Below are positions 21,677 through 32,789 of a stretch of 64,000 nt of DNA, one piece after another; position 1 is the stretch's first letter; every line of letters starts with the position of its first letter. Below the pieces are notes generated by a model. It saw only the letters and a program-made list of their open reading frames with translations, had not been told where the DNA came from and made no database searches. The DNA is from Crambe crambe (lineage: Eukaryota > Porifera > Demospongiae > Poecilosclerida > Crambeidae). The stretch covers positions 5,332,001-5,396,000 of the forward strand of contig OZ004582.1 of the NCBI GenBank assembly GCA_963924555.1, read 5' to 3'. The position numbers were made by a program, and so were the translations under genes.

Positions 21677-23518
21677 CTACTTAGTTCCTTTGCCAATTAT
21701 GCCATAGTTAATCAAGTTATTGGATGAGTGAGATGCTGGTAATAGTGGTGGGAAGTAGTCTTGAGGGTTGTTGATTCTATCAGGAAGATCCTCATCATCA
21801 TTGTATAAATTATTTGCTGTACTTCCTCTCTCCACATCTGTGTCGTTCCTCTTCAAACAAGAGCAAGCAAACTTTCTATCGTTCACATACTCGACACACC
21901 TCTGGGCTCTCTCCAAGCATTTAGTGTAACAAGCTGGAGTCAGTGTCTTCATCATCTTTATCGCTATCACAAGGCACAAGTACAAAAATAGTATAATGAG
22001 ATATAAATAAAGAAGCACATTAGATAAGACCAGTGCATTTATTGCATACATAGAGAGAACAAACGAATCCCAAATGTTGAGAGCATCTTTCTGATATGGC
22101 CTCATACTCAACAACATTAAAGTAAACATCCAGGGCACCAGTATCAGTCGCATCATTGAAATGTTGAATGGAAGAAGGATTAATATACGAACCAATAAAT
22201 TGAGAGCTGCAAAGTATCTGTAGTCTCTGGTTCCATCAGTACCATTCTTGTAGCAGCCCTGAAAGATGTCCATGAATGCTCGTAAAGGATGCCAGTTGAC
22301 ATTGGGAAAGCATCCCAGAAAGAGTTGGAAACACTTTGTTGGGTAAAGCAAGAGAAGTAGTAGAGGAATCAGGTTGAAGATGACTATCATAATGATGGCA
22401 AGAACTACATAGGGTATGTGAGTAGAAGAGAAATAGGTTATGGATGCATCCATATACAAGACTGAATGGACTGTGTCTCCTGTGGCATTCACCACGTAAT
22501 TATAATGCAGAAGTGTTGAAGTAATGAAGAATATTCTCGCATAAACAAGAAGTAAGAATGTTGCGAAGGTTTTGATGAGTGAATACTTCACATTCAAATC
22601 CTTGAAGCATTGAAATCTGAAGACCTTTTGGAATGGCTTCCAGAGTATCACTATCAAGCAGTTTCCTCTGTCATGCAACTCCACCAAGATATATGTGATG
22701 ATGATAATGAAGAGTGGATATACAGCTATGGTATACTCCAGCAGCTGTGCTTGTAGGGAAGTCAGAGACTTACTGATGCAAAATGAGGGGAAGACATAGC
22801 GCAGGAAATCCAAGTTCCAGATGCCAACGAAAGTTAGCAATGTTATTACTGTATGTTTGTAAGAAGGGGAGTTAGCAGAACTTACTATAATACTTGGTGG
22901 TGCTTGGTTAATCTGAGCCAAATTGACTTGAAGAACTATCAACACAGCATTCATGGGACCTGAGGATATGTCGATCCCACACACCATCACCAGCAGGAAG
23001 AATGCTGTGGTGGGTATGAAGGCAAGTGCCAGGAACAAGACAATCCCCTTCCTCATGTCAGTATCACTGCACTCCATGCAGATCCTGCTATAGGACAGTG
23101 CAGCAAGAGTGAGATTATCCCTGCACTGACTACACAACAAGCCTATTCTGTTGAACTTTCCACACACGAACTTGTTCAACTCGGAGACATTCTTTGGGAG
23201 AACGGTCACTTGAGTATTCACATCAATTGAATTGGAGACAGCATAGGGACAGTGACCAAATAGCGTTTGTCCATCTGTGTAAGTCATACAGTGCAATGCT
23301 CCAATGCCAACTTGATCATCTCGCAAGCAATAAACATTACCAGTACCACAATCACCACAATCACACATGTTAGGATCATCCTGGTCAGGGATGAACCACG
23401 TAGGACACTCTGTGATGGCGCTGGTATTTTGGTCCAAATCTTGAGAAAGGATGCTGCTGACACAGGTGAAGAGGAGGAATAGCTGTAGAAAGGTGAGTCC
23501 TGACTTGTGAACAAGCAT
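21677..23518 (-). CDS. Cys-rich multi-pass membrane protein, function unknown
   Basis: Single exon, 613 residues. Residues 1-25 are a signal peptide (FLQLFLLFTCVSSILSQ). About 26-160 is an extracellular Cys-rich region (CPTW, CDCGDCG, CGKFNRIGLLCSQCRD). Then come some eight or nine hydrophobic segments, among them GIVLFLALAFIPTTAFFLLV, LLEYTIAVYPLFIIIITYIL and VVLAIIMIVIFNLIPLLLLL. Between two of them lies the strongly patterned loop LRAFMDIFQGCYKNGTDGTR. The tail is cytoplasmic, acidic, with NNLYNDDEDLPD. The FMDxFQGCYKNGTDGTRDYRYFA motif recurs, as I recall, in a large uncharacterised family in sponges and cnidarians; channel or receptor roles are both possible and unproven. It is the only intact member of a local cluster with broken copies on both sides. 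Confidence 0.8.
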   Translation of the reverse strand: MLVHKSGLTFLQLFLLFTCVSSILSQDLDQNTSAITECPTWFIPDQDDPNMCDCGDCGTGNVYCLRDDQVGIGALHCMTYTDGQTLFGHCPYAVSNSIDVNTQVTVLPKNVSELNKFVCGKFNRIGLLCSQCRDNLTLAALSYSRICMECSDTDMRKGIVLFLALAFIPTTAFFLLVMVCGIDISSGPMNAVLIVLQVNLAQINQAPPSIIVSSANSPSYKHTVITLLTFVGIWNLDFLRYVFPSFCISKSLTSLQAQLLEYTIAVYPLFIIIITYILVELHDRGNCLIVILWKPFQKVFRFQCFKDLNVKYSLIKTFATFLLLVYARIFFITSTLLHYNYVVNATGDTVHSVLYMDASITYFSSTHIPYVVLAIIMIVIFNLIPLLLLLLYPTKCFQLFLGCFPNVNWHPLRAFMDIFQGCYKNGTDGTRDYRYFAALNLLVRILILLPFNISMMRLILVPWMFTLMLLSMRPYQKDALNIWDSFVLSMYAINALVLSNVLLYLYLIILFLYLCLVIAIKMMKTLTPACYTKCLERAQRCVEYVNDRKFACSCLKRNDTDVERGSTANNLYNDDEDLPDRINNPQDYFPPLLPASHSSNNLINYGIIGKGTK

Positions 23519-23830
23519 TGCACTCTTGAACCACTTTACATAGGATAAATGCTAGAGAGACTACAACTTATTCAGCTATTTTATACCCATCTCTGTAATA
23601 AAGTCACTCAGCACTGCTATGTTGCTACTTTGGGGAGAAATGTTACCAAATTTGTCCCAGCAGTGAAACATTAATAGATTTGTCCCAAAGATTTGTCCCA
23701 AATTCATGGTGTTGGTTCCAACACAAAATTGCAATTCTTGCATGAGATCACAGATGTTTCCTGGAGGTGTTACGTATATGGATTTGTGCATTGTTGGAAG
23801 CCACTTTAACCACTAGCTAAACTGTACTTT
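23519..23830 (-). promoter_or_regulatory. Upstream region of the membrane gene, conserved in two further copies
   Basis: Bases around 23690-23830 recur upstream of the 26 kb pseudogene (26075-26200) and the 50.8 kb fragment (50950-51070), sharing TTGGTTCCAA, GAGATCACAG/CATGCAG and GGAAGCCACTTT. The shared block indicates that promoter and N-terminus were copied together. Regulatory role is inference. Confidence 0.45.
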
Positions 23831-24399
23831 TTCTAGACAGTTTTTCAATTAGCTAATGCACCAACACCTTAATTTGCCAATAAGAAATTTGTTGGAGGTT
23901 TCTCAGTGGCTACAGAACCTGAATGAGCATTGAGGTTTATATATGGAGGGCATGATTAGAGTGGTTCCACTGCATTTAGCTACATACAGAGAATACCTTC
24001 CTATTAGCTAAGACCACTTTTCAATTGCTCAAAGGTGGGTACAGAGCTCATGTCACATGGTGCGGTCCCAACATGTCCACTATAGAGAGGTTCCATGTAG
24101 GTCAATCAATAGCAGCGGTCATTTAGGCAGGTTTCTCACTGGATATGTCTGGACAGGAAGTGGTTGCCAGGGAATTGGGAACTAGCACCATAACAGGTCA
24201 GATTGCAGATATCAGCCATTAAAATTAACACTCGCATATTAATTCCATGAAGATATTAAAGTTGACTACAAAATTAAAGCAATAGTGTAAAGTGCATGCT
24301 ATGTGATTATGCGGTTCAGCTTATGATGCCATATCACTTGAGCTAAACATCTGATGTGGCAGCAGTAATGAACTGTGACCCTGTTGTTAAGATTATCCG
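23831..24399. other. Spacer between membrane-gene copies
   Basis: The sequence around 24030-24200 (TGGACAGGAAGTGGTTGCC and neighbours) is shared with 26460-26580 and 51300-51420, so it belongs to the duplicated flank of this gene family. No gene. Confidence 0.5.
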
Positions 24400-26197
24400 C
24401 ATCTTCTTCGTGTGGATTATCCACTATACTTCCTTTCTCCACATCTGTCTTGTTCCTCTTCAAACACAACTCACGTATTCAACACACCTGTTGGCTCTCT
24501 CCAAGCACTTAGTATACCAGTATCTTCATCATCTGTATCACTATCATAAGGCAGAAGTACAAAAGGAGTATACTGAGATACAATACAAGCATTATGTTAG
24601 AGCAGACCAGTGCAATTACTGCATACAAGGTGAGAACAAACAAATCCCAAATGTTGAGAGCATTTCTCCAATATGGCCTCATACTCAGCAACATCAAACT
24701 AAAGATCCAGGGCACCGATATCAGTAGCATTGATGATTAAATATTGAAATAAAGAAGGATTAATACACTGTATATGAACCAGAGCTACAAAGTATCTGTA
24801 GTCTCTGGTTCCGTCAGTGCCATTCTTGTAGCAGCCCTGAAAGATGTCCATGAATGCTTGTAGAGGATGCCAGTTGACATTGGGAAAGCATCCCAGAAAG
24901 AGTTGGAAGCACTTTGTCAGGTAGAGCAAGAAAGAATTAGAAGAATCAGGTTGAAGATGACTCTCATTACAATGGCAAGAACCGTGTATGGTATGTGGGT
25001 ACAAGAGAAATATGTTACGGATGCATCCATATACAAGACTGAATAGACTATGTCTCCTGCATGTAATTATAATGCAGAAGTGTTGAAGAAATGAAGTATA
25101 TTCTTGAAGTAAGAATGCTGCGAATGTTTTGATGACTTCACATTCAAATCCTTGAAGCATTTAAATCTGAAGACCTTCTGGAATGGCTTCCAGAGTGTCA
25201 CTGTCAAGCAGTTCCTTCTGTCATACAACTTCACACTGATGTAAGTGACAAAGATGAGGAGAAGTGGATACAGAGCTATAGCATACTCCAGCAGCTGTGC
25301 TTGTAGGGAAGTCATGAATGCAGAGACTTAATGATGCAAAATGGAGGGATGGCATAGCACAGGAAATCCAAGTTCCAGATCCCAACGAATGTTAGCAATG
25401 CTATTATTGCAAGTTGGTACGAAGGGGAGTCAGCAGAATTGATTACAATACTTGATGGTGCTTGGTTGATCTGAGCCAAATTGACTTGAAGAATTATCAA
25501 CACAGCATTCATGGGACCCAAGGATGTTGTTCCTGCACAGCATCACCAGCAGGAAGAATGCTGTGGTGGGTGTGAAGGCAAGGACCAGGAACAAGATAAT
25601 CTGACAATCCCCTTCCTCACGTCAGCATCACTGTACTCGTGCAAATCCCTCTGTAGGACAGTGCAGCAAGAGTGAGATCATCCTTGCACTGGCTACACAA
25701 CAAGCCTGTCCTGTTGAGCCCTCCATGCACACATGAACTATAGTTCAACTCAGAGATATTCTTCAGGAGAATGGTCAGTGGAATGTTCACATCACTCGAA
25801 TTGGAGAAGACAGATAGGGACAGTGACCAACTAGTGTTTGTCCATCAGTGAAAGTCATACAGTGCACAATACCAACTTGATTATGATTTCGCATGCACGA
25901 AACATCACCATGGCCAACACCACAGACACACTTGTAATGGTCATTGTCGTCAGGGGTGAACCACGTAGGACACTCTGTGATGGCGCTGGCATTTTGGCCC
26001 AAATCTTGAGAAAGGATGCTGCTGACACAGGTAATTAGGAGGAGAAAGGTGGGTCCTGACTGCTGAACCCACCTTTGTCCCAAATTGTGAGTAGCAAGTT
26101 TGGTTCCAATTGACCTAACTACATTTTTTGAGATCACCATGCAGCTGCTATGTTTTCTGGAAGTAGCTAACTGTATGGATTTGTAATAGGAAGCCAC
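24400..26197 (-). pseudogene. Frameshifted tandem copy of the multi-membrane gene
   Basis: Five overlapping frame pieces (26197-25787, 25521-25312, 25315-25067, 25160-24699, 24730-24509) line up in order with the intact gene at 21677-23518. They include ITECPTWF, MNAVLIILQVNLAQINQAPS, LLEYAIALYPLLLIFVTYIS, the loop MDIFQGCYKNGTDGTRDYRY, and IFSLMLLSMRPYWRNALNIW. Each junction is a small indel or deletion, so no full protein can be made. Similarity is high across the whole length, which points to a fairly recent tandem duplication followed by decay. Confidence 0.85.
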
Positions 26198-26819
26198 TTT
26201 TGTAGCATAGATCAGTATTTACACCAGACTTCATTTATACTTCACTCACTATATCTTAGCTATACATACACATTAGCTAAATGTCACTGTACTTAAGCCT
26301 GCACATGGCATTAATTGTGTGTATTGTGGACCCAAGCTAATAGGGAGGTGGTCTCTGAATGTATACTTGAGCCTCTCTAATCAGGACCCCCGTAATAATT
26401 ACAACAGAACTTCCATATTATTCATTCAGTAAGAAACCTCCATATTATGAAGGATAAATTTCTGAGGTCCCACTATAGAGTGGTTCCACTGTAGGTCAAT
26501 CAAATATAACCCAACCAAGTAGTCATTTGGTCAGGTTTCACTGCCCATGTATAGACAGGAAGTGGTTGCCAAGGATTCTGGAACCAACACTGTATATTAA
26601 AAAGCTATAGAGCTATAGATTAATGGATACCATAATAATTATTATACAGTTCAGCTTATGATGCCATAAGGTGCAATGCTTTTGTGGTTACCATACCATA
26701 GGTGATATGCAGCTCAAACTTTATGTGCATGCATTATTCATGCATGTTTCACCAGTACATTTACAAACAAGCATACCAACCTGCATTTATCTGCACCTCA
26801 GTGGAGAAGTGACAACAAC
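26198..26819. other. Flank duplicated at 51050-51690
   Basis: Blocks such as ATTGTGGACCCAAGCTAAT, TTCACTGCCCATGTAT and CAGCTTATGATGCCATAAG recur in the same order at 51150-51690. Both copies lie beside a membrane-gene N-terminus. No gene. Confidence 0.7.
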
Positions 26820-27120
26820 CTGAGTTGCAAAACAAGTAAAGTTACGATCAGTGTCAAGACAAAGTGGTGAGATATCTCATCAGCCTCTGTTGACGAGAGC
26901 AAAGTACGAGGACTGAGAGAAAAAAGGAAATCATCTCTGGGCAAGTAAATTGAAGCTTGTGTGTGACAGTGTGAAGTGGACTCATGTATTAGTATGAAGG
27001 TTGAAATGTTGCTATTTTAGTGTTTACAAAGCTTATTATCATGCTTATGTACCAGGAGTCATGCTAACCTCAATAAGAAACTGCAAAGAAAGCTAGAAGA
27101 TATGCAAGTCCAACAAACAA
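26820..27120 (+). pseudogene. Relic of the helicase gene 3' end
   Basis: 26845-26955 matches the end of helicase exon 18 (GACAAAGTGGTGAGATATCT, GAAATCATCTCTGGGCAAGT against 46757-46870). 27040-27120 matches the last exon (AATAAGAAACTGCAAAGAAA against 48180-48215). The exons between, which encode the R3H and AN1 domains, are absent. It lies just 5' of a minus-strand kelch relic, the same convergent order as the intact helicase and kelch copy at 46-49.7 kb. Confidence 0.65.
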
Positions 27121-27406
27121 AAATGTTGCTGTACACTATACAGTGGAATGACCTCTGAAATAAGGACAACCTCCCAACGACCTAACAAAGGACACCTTTC
27201 AATCTACCAAAAGTAGGTTGAAAGTAGTAATGTACTGTGGAAAGGACGCCCTCTCTACTATTAAAATTAATTGTCCTTTATTCAGAGGTTCTACTTTTTA
27301 GTTACCATGAGATTATACATCATAACAAACAACAAATAATTATTTTCCTGTTATAAATAATATGGGACTCACTCAGGGTTGCCCCAAATTTGTATGCAGA
27401 TTTTTT

Positions 27407-28073
27407 TTAATTGTATTCCAACTGCCCTATTTCAATTTTGTTCAGATATGAAAAATTTCCATCACTTCCCCCCACCACTATCTGTTCATTGTTGGGGAGG
27501 ACTGCTGCTAGAACATTGTATCGTGGGGTGGGCATCGCTGATATGACATTCCAGGAGTTAGTGTCTCTATCATAGCAATGAATGGCTCCTGATGGTTGAC
27601 CAACACATCCTCCTCCTATAGTGAGCACATGTCCTCCAAGTGTAGCTTGTGTGGAGTTGTGATCAATGTCTGCCAGATTATTCCACACGGAGACAACATT
27701 CCTGCTAGTGATGGATGTGGACTTATCAGCTGACAGCAGGAGACTTTCTACTGAACAAGAGTAGACAGTACTACGAGAATAGACGTTCCTTCCATTTCAT
27801 ATTTGAACCACTTCCTGTGAGGCTGAGGAGGGTATTGATATGTGTACCATTGCTTGTCCCTCCAATGGTTGTCAATTTATCATTGATAACTGTTAAACTG
27901 AAATATACACGACGTAGTGGAGACGTCTGTAGTTTAGTCTACTTGAGTAAATGTCTCTAACATTAGAGAAGTATGCAGTGTTTGAATGGACTACAGCTGC
28001 TCCCCCTAATGATTCCATACTTTCTGGTGCTGGTTTTCTTTGTCTCCATTTCATAGTCGGCACCTAAATTCAA
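27407..28073 (-). pseudogene. Kelch-propeller pseudogene, copy B
   Basis: The 3' part is open (WNNLADIDHNSTQATLGGHV, SWNVISAMPTPRYNVLAAVL) and aligns with the kelch exon of the kinase gene. The 5' part from 28070 (acceptor TTTAG, then MKWRQRKPAPESME) loses frame near 27940-27780. There is no kinase or coiled-coil exon upstream. Probably a dead partial copy; the open half might survive only as an artefact of recent age. Confidence 0.75.
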
Positions 28074-29498
28074 AGTAATTCAGATGCATTATCCCTTCAA
28101 TTGTGAGTTATAGTGCATGCAGGTGTGTACTGCAAACATAAATATGTATTAAAACTACTGAACTATGCTCTAAGACTAAATATGCAGTCACAGCCGAATC
28201 ATTAGTCTCACAGGTGCTCAGAAATGAATTTCACACATGAACAGTTACTGAATGTTAATTTTTATGCACTCTTAACCTGTAACTTGATACAGTCACATAG
28301 CTGCAGACCTTAACTATTGTGCCTTATGTTTTGCGCTAAGGCAACCAGTTCGCCACTGGCCCCTCACATGAATTTATTTGCTATTTTTTCAACAATAAAT
28401 TGTCAGTTTCCTGTGAGTTGTAGCTAAACTGGAGTCTAGCTCGAGAAGTATCAATGTTTCAGTTCATAGTTCAAGGAGTGTATGTTATAGAACCATTGAA
28501 AGAAAATACAAGCACATTGTTTTAGCTACAGAGGTGCCCAATAGCAAGTACTAGTACAATTCAGTCTACGTAGCACCATTGCTGAACAGATGTTTGGAAC
28601 AACTTTTTTGTTGTAGGATAAGTATTTTTTTAAGGGGACTATACCATTAAAAAATTTTTTTTAAACGTCTTAGGTCTCAAAAGACTGAGAGCTTTCCAAT
28701 AGTGTACTTAGTTACAACATTACACTCTCCCATATATGGAAGACCTGACATGACCTCAGTGGTTAAAAATTACCACATACAATGTGCATGACAGATCTCT
28801 TAGTAGAAGGTGATGCTAAACTTCATGATAGCCTTTACAGTCTACCTTATTTTTTTTTTTGAAACCATATACCCTTGAAATTCACTCATTCGTTCAAAGC
28901 ATCTATAGGCCCATAGAGGAGTATCAAAGGCCTCCTAAGTACTCTGCCTGTCAATAAAGCGAGTCATGTTAATTAAGTTGCCGCCAGCTTGATGTGGTAA
29001 CACTAGCGTTTGGGGTATTGTCTATATGTGGTTGTGTATCTGTATGCCTTCAAGTCCAGATCGTTGTCTCCTGAGGTAGGGGGTTTGCACAACTTGTTGG
29101 GTGAAGGGTCAAGTGAAGGCTTTCCTCGCTATTCCCTGTGACTATATAACTTCTAACCTCAATTATTGGCGATAGCTTGCACATGACGAATGATGTAATT
29201 CTTATAAAACAGCAAGCACGTTCTAGCTAACTAGCTAGCTCCAGTTTAGTCTCGTGGGCCAAAGGCTAAGAGACTGGCTGACAGAACCATGTGATTCTTT
29301 TTTGCCAAGGTAGCTGATACTCAACTATACATATATGTAATATTGCACAATACTACACAATAAGTATATAGCACTCCTTGTGGAACTTCTGCATGCTAAC
29401 ATGATCTCGAGCCAGTGTGTGCCAGGAAAACAATGATATTTTGTGGCTAAGTGTTTTGTCACTAAAATGCACTCCTCCGAGGCCTCAAATACTTATAA
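28074..29498. other. Intergenic, no recognised gene
   Basis: AT-rich unique sequence. A short block at 28672-28720 (CTCAAAAGACTGAGAGCTTT and CCAATAGTGTACTT) recurs at 14340-14390, suggesting one more dispersed repeat. Otherwise nothing supported. Confidence 0.45.
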
Positions 29499-29867
29499 TT
29501 ATAAAAAATCACCCGTTAAGGTCTGGGCACTCAGAGTATCACTATTCTCGAGGGCAGTAATTTTGCCAAGGAACTTCAGTTTTCTCACCAGACACATTGC
29601 TCTAGCAGATCTCAGTCCGACCACGATAGAAGCTGGTGTGTTACAGTACCACTGTGGGAGTTTGAGGAGCCTCTTTGAGAGTTCCCCAAGGAAGGAGTTA
29701 TTTGGATGGAGTTTGGTGTCAGACACAGAGCACAGGTAGAATGCAGGTGTCCACAACAGACTCCCTGACACAGGTGAGAGTTGCCCCTGGAAGAGACCCA
29801 TGCTACCATAGGCAAAGAAAGATTTCCTGGCCTTCAAGATGTCATCGCCCGGTCGCGCTTCCAGCAC
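29499..29867 (-). mobile_element. Non-LTR retrotransposon fragment
   Basis: Open frame of 122 codons reading ARKSFFAYGSMGLFQGQLSP, FYLCSVSDTKLHPNNSFLGE, LSKRLLKLPQWYCNTPASIV and VRKLKFLGKI. The FxxFGxMGxFQGxLxP and LGEL(S/A)KRxLKxP patterns are those downstream of the reverse transcriptase in LINE ORF2 proteins. No RT core is left. It is about 2.1 kb from the kelch relic and not part of any gene. Confidence 0.6.
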
Positions 29868-30132
29868 TGCGCCTCGGCACTTCGGTGCCTAGGCAAAAAA
29901 TAAGTATTAAGACCTTTGTCCTATTTTCCCTTATTCAGAGCGTCTTACTGTAAATTAAGTTTACTTATGGCAATCGTTAGCTAATACTAGTTATATACTT
30001 CTGGTTTATGGTACATTATAAGAGAGCAAACTGGGAAATTTATGAATGTTGCAATAAGACACACTGATTTAGTTCTGTACGGAGCTTACGCACACAACAA
30101 TCTCTGTGAGTTACAAAGTGCAATGTACTTCT

Positions 30133-32186
30133 TCAATGCTTTTCAGGTGTGACCTCTGTGCAGCCTCCACTTTGAGTACCACTTGCTGCTGCTGGACTCA
30201 TCACTGTGTAATTATCCTCCTTGGAGAAATCTCTGTCTGGCTTTGTTCCTCCAAAGCTAGTAGCTGCAAGTCGAGCATGAGTTGCAGATCCACCAGTATC
30301 ATTCGACACAGCAGGTTCCAGGGAAAGGGTGAGCTGTAATTTATTCCTCTCCTTTGAAGTTTTGGGAAGAACTGCAGGCACAAGTGGGACATCTGAGGCA
30401 GTGGAATCTGGAGTATTGGCATACTGCTTGGCAACTTCACTGTTGTGGGTGTAGCGAGGGGAAGTGGGTGATTCATTATTGGATGTTGCAGAGGTGTTGA
30501 AGTTTATCGGACTGCATGCCATGCTAAAGTTTTGGTGGATGCTCTCGTACATTGGCCCATCATAAATAGGGTTGGTTACCATGGTCCTTACTGAAGCACA
30601 ACCAACATTGTGCCCACTCTTATCTGGTAAATAATAATTTAAATGTAATATATGCAACAACAGTCTTCCTTACTTTGGGACTTTTTTAATATGATAAATG
30701 AACCTATACAGGTAATGATAACAAGCATGAGAGTCCCTGTTAGTCCACCAAGCACTGCCACAACAACCAACAGTTGATCTATTAATTTTTATAAATTCAA
30801 AATCAAATATTAACTGATGCTAATATTTACCTCTGCTTTTTCTGACTTTCTGTACCTCAAACTGATCTAGACCTCTTGTTTGCACTAATACTGAGTTGGA
30901 TAATGATAAATAAGAATGCATGTAGCTAACTGTGATTAATTTACCTATACTTTCATTGCCATTGCTACAAGTTGTGTTCATATTATTGAGCTTCACTAAG
31001 TAATAGGAAAACAAACATCATGATGTTATCATGATCCCAAGAGTTTTCTAGCTAGTAGTCCAATAGAGAAAAGAAAACCATTAATTTACCTATACTTTCA
31101 TTGCCATTGCTACAAGTTGTGTTCAGCTTCACTAAGTAATAGGAAAACAAACAAACATCATGATGTTATCATGATCCCAAGAGTTTTCTAGCTAGCAGTC
31201 CAATAGAGAAAAGAAAACCATTAATTTACCTATACTTTCATTGCCATTGCTACAAGTTGTGATCATATCGAGCTGCAGGTGTGTATCTAAGTAATAGAAA
31301 AACAAACATCATGATGTTATCATAATCCCAACCATTTTCCAAGAATTTTCTTTAATTGTTATGATAGCTAGCAATCCAATAGAGAAAGAAAACTACCAAT
31401 CATCAATTTTTCTGATAGATTCCTTCCTTCGGGCATAGATGTCATAGCCTCGATTTGGATCCAATAGGTTAGGTTCCTTTCTAATAGTCCTTCAGAGATA
31501 TCTTCCTCCACTTGTTCTTTTCCTATGTACATTGTGGGACCCTGGGAAGCAATGGTTTTCTCATCTCTGTCCATTATCAACACGGTATAATTAACAGACT
31601 GGTCCACACACTGCTCTGGCACCTGCATGCATGCATGCACTAAAATAATGTAGTCAATCATGCAAGTAAGTTAGCAAGGTACTTCAAATATAACTCTTGC
31701 AAACCAGTCTCCATCCAAGTCTGAATAAATTTTAGTTTGTCTAATTTGTGTAATAGCAGAAGGAAGAGCTGCATGATACAATCATAATCATCGTCATCAT
31801 AATTGTTAACTTGGTAGCATGCATAATACCTAAGCATGAAACGATAAATAAATGAGCTGCTCTTCTCTGATAACCCCCAGGAATGCTACAGACACACACA
31901 ACAGAGGTATTATTCTTATAAACTTCTGCAGATATATTAGCTATTAAATTGGCAGAAGTGGATGAGGAAGCAGAACCAAATGGTATACTATTTATCAGCC
32001 AGTAGGTTTGACGACATGATTGAGTCCGACAATGAAATGAGGCATTTTTTCCAGGGGGTACATTTTGATTTTCTGGTCTTTCAAGAAAATACACTATTAA
32101 GAGTGATGGCATTTAATAATCATAGCTAGCTACATTATCAACTTACTCTGTCCCATTGCTAGAGAAAAGAGTAGTAAAATTATCAT
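30133..32186 (-). CDS. Single-pass receptor: signal peptide, Ig-like, FN3-like, repeated stalk exons, tyrosine tail
   Basis: Ten exons fit phase for phase: 32186-32147, 32093-31830, 31720-31683, 31622-31397, 31286-31230, 31131-31090, 30995-30945, 30884-30831, 30778-30704 and 30623-30133; 1338 nt, 445 residues. Exon 1 is a signal peptide (MIILLLFSLAMGQ). Exon 2 is an Ig-like domain (PPGKNASFHC, YWLIN, SVVCVC). Exons 3-4 form an FN3-like domain (GDWFARVIFE, VNYTVLIMD, YWIQIEA). Three small exons encode TTCSNGNESI repeats. The membrane span is LLVVVAVLGGLTGTLMLVII. The tail has NPIYDGPMYESI (NPxY) and DNYTVM (YxxM, the p85-SH2 type). No kinase domain. Such tails dock PTB/SH2 proteins after phosphorylation, so a signalling or adhesion receptor is likely. 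Donor of the membrane exon (GTTCAT) is weak; ligand unknown. Confidence 0.75.
30945..31300 (-). repeat. Three tandem ~140-base units, each holding one cassette exon
   Basis: The units at about 30938-31080, 31083-31218 and 31221-31330 share intron and exon sequence, for example TTTACCTATACTTTCATTGC and ACATCATGATGTTATCATGA. Each contains an exon (51, 42 and 57 nt) with phase 1 at both ends, so any number can be included or skipped without a frame change. Confidence 0.85.
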
Positions 32187-32789
32187 CTTGACTTTATTCT
32201 TAAGCACTGAGATCTACGTATCATAGTTATATATCCTTGCCTTTTGGGACTACGATATTTTGAAAATAAAAGCTATTTGGCTCAAATTTCACTTGCATCA
32301 TGCATGATAATAATAAATGTTTTGTATAATGGTAGATCTAATTACAAAGCTACTATCTCCATAAACTTACACTATATATGGAGGGAAAAACTGCCCTACA
32401 CAGTACAAAGTTATAACTATCAACCAGAACCTTGAGCTTTTTTATAAATTATTATGCCTAGAGATTGATATCAGTGAAAAATGAGCTCGTTCAGCAAGCG
32501 AGTGAGCTGACTCTCAGGTCATGACTCATCTAGGTCTACACTCCAAAATGCCCCAGGCATAATGTGTGGAACAAGTTAGTCTTTTAAAAGACTGGCAAAA
32601 ATATCAGTGCATCTTGTAGATAAGAGTCATGATCTTACATGACATACTCAGGAAGGATATGAGTCAAAGGTGTATTATCTTTCAGGTATGATTTTAGCTA
32701 GCTATAAGTTTTCATATCTAAAGTATCAACTCTTGTAGATTCTTATCAAGTGGTGAACCTATCTATAATAGAGACTGATTCATAATACC
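32187..32789. other. Receptor upstream region
   Basis: Likely promoter side of the receptor gene; no defined motif. No coding evidence. Confidence 0.35.
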
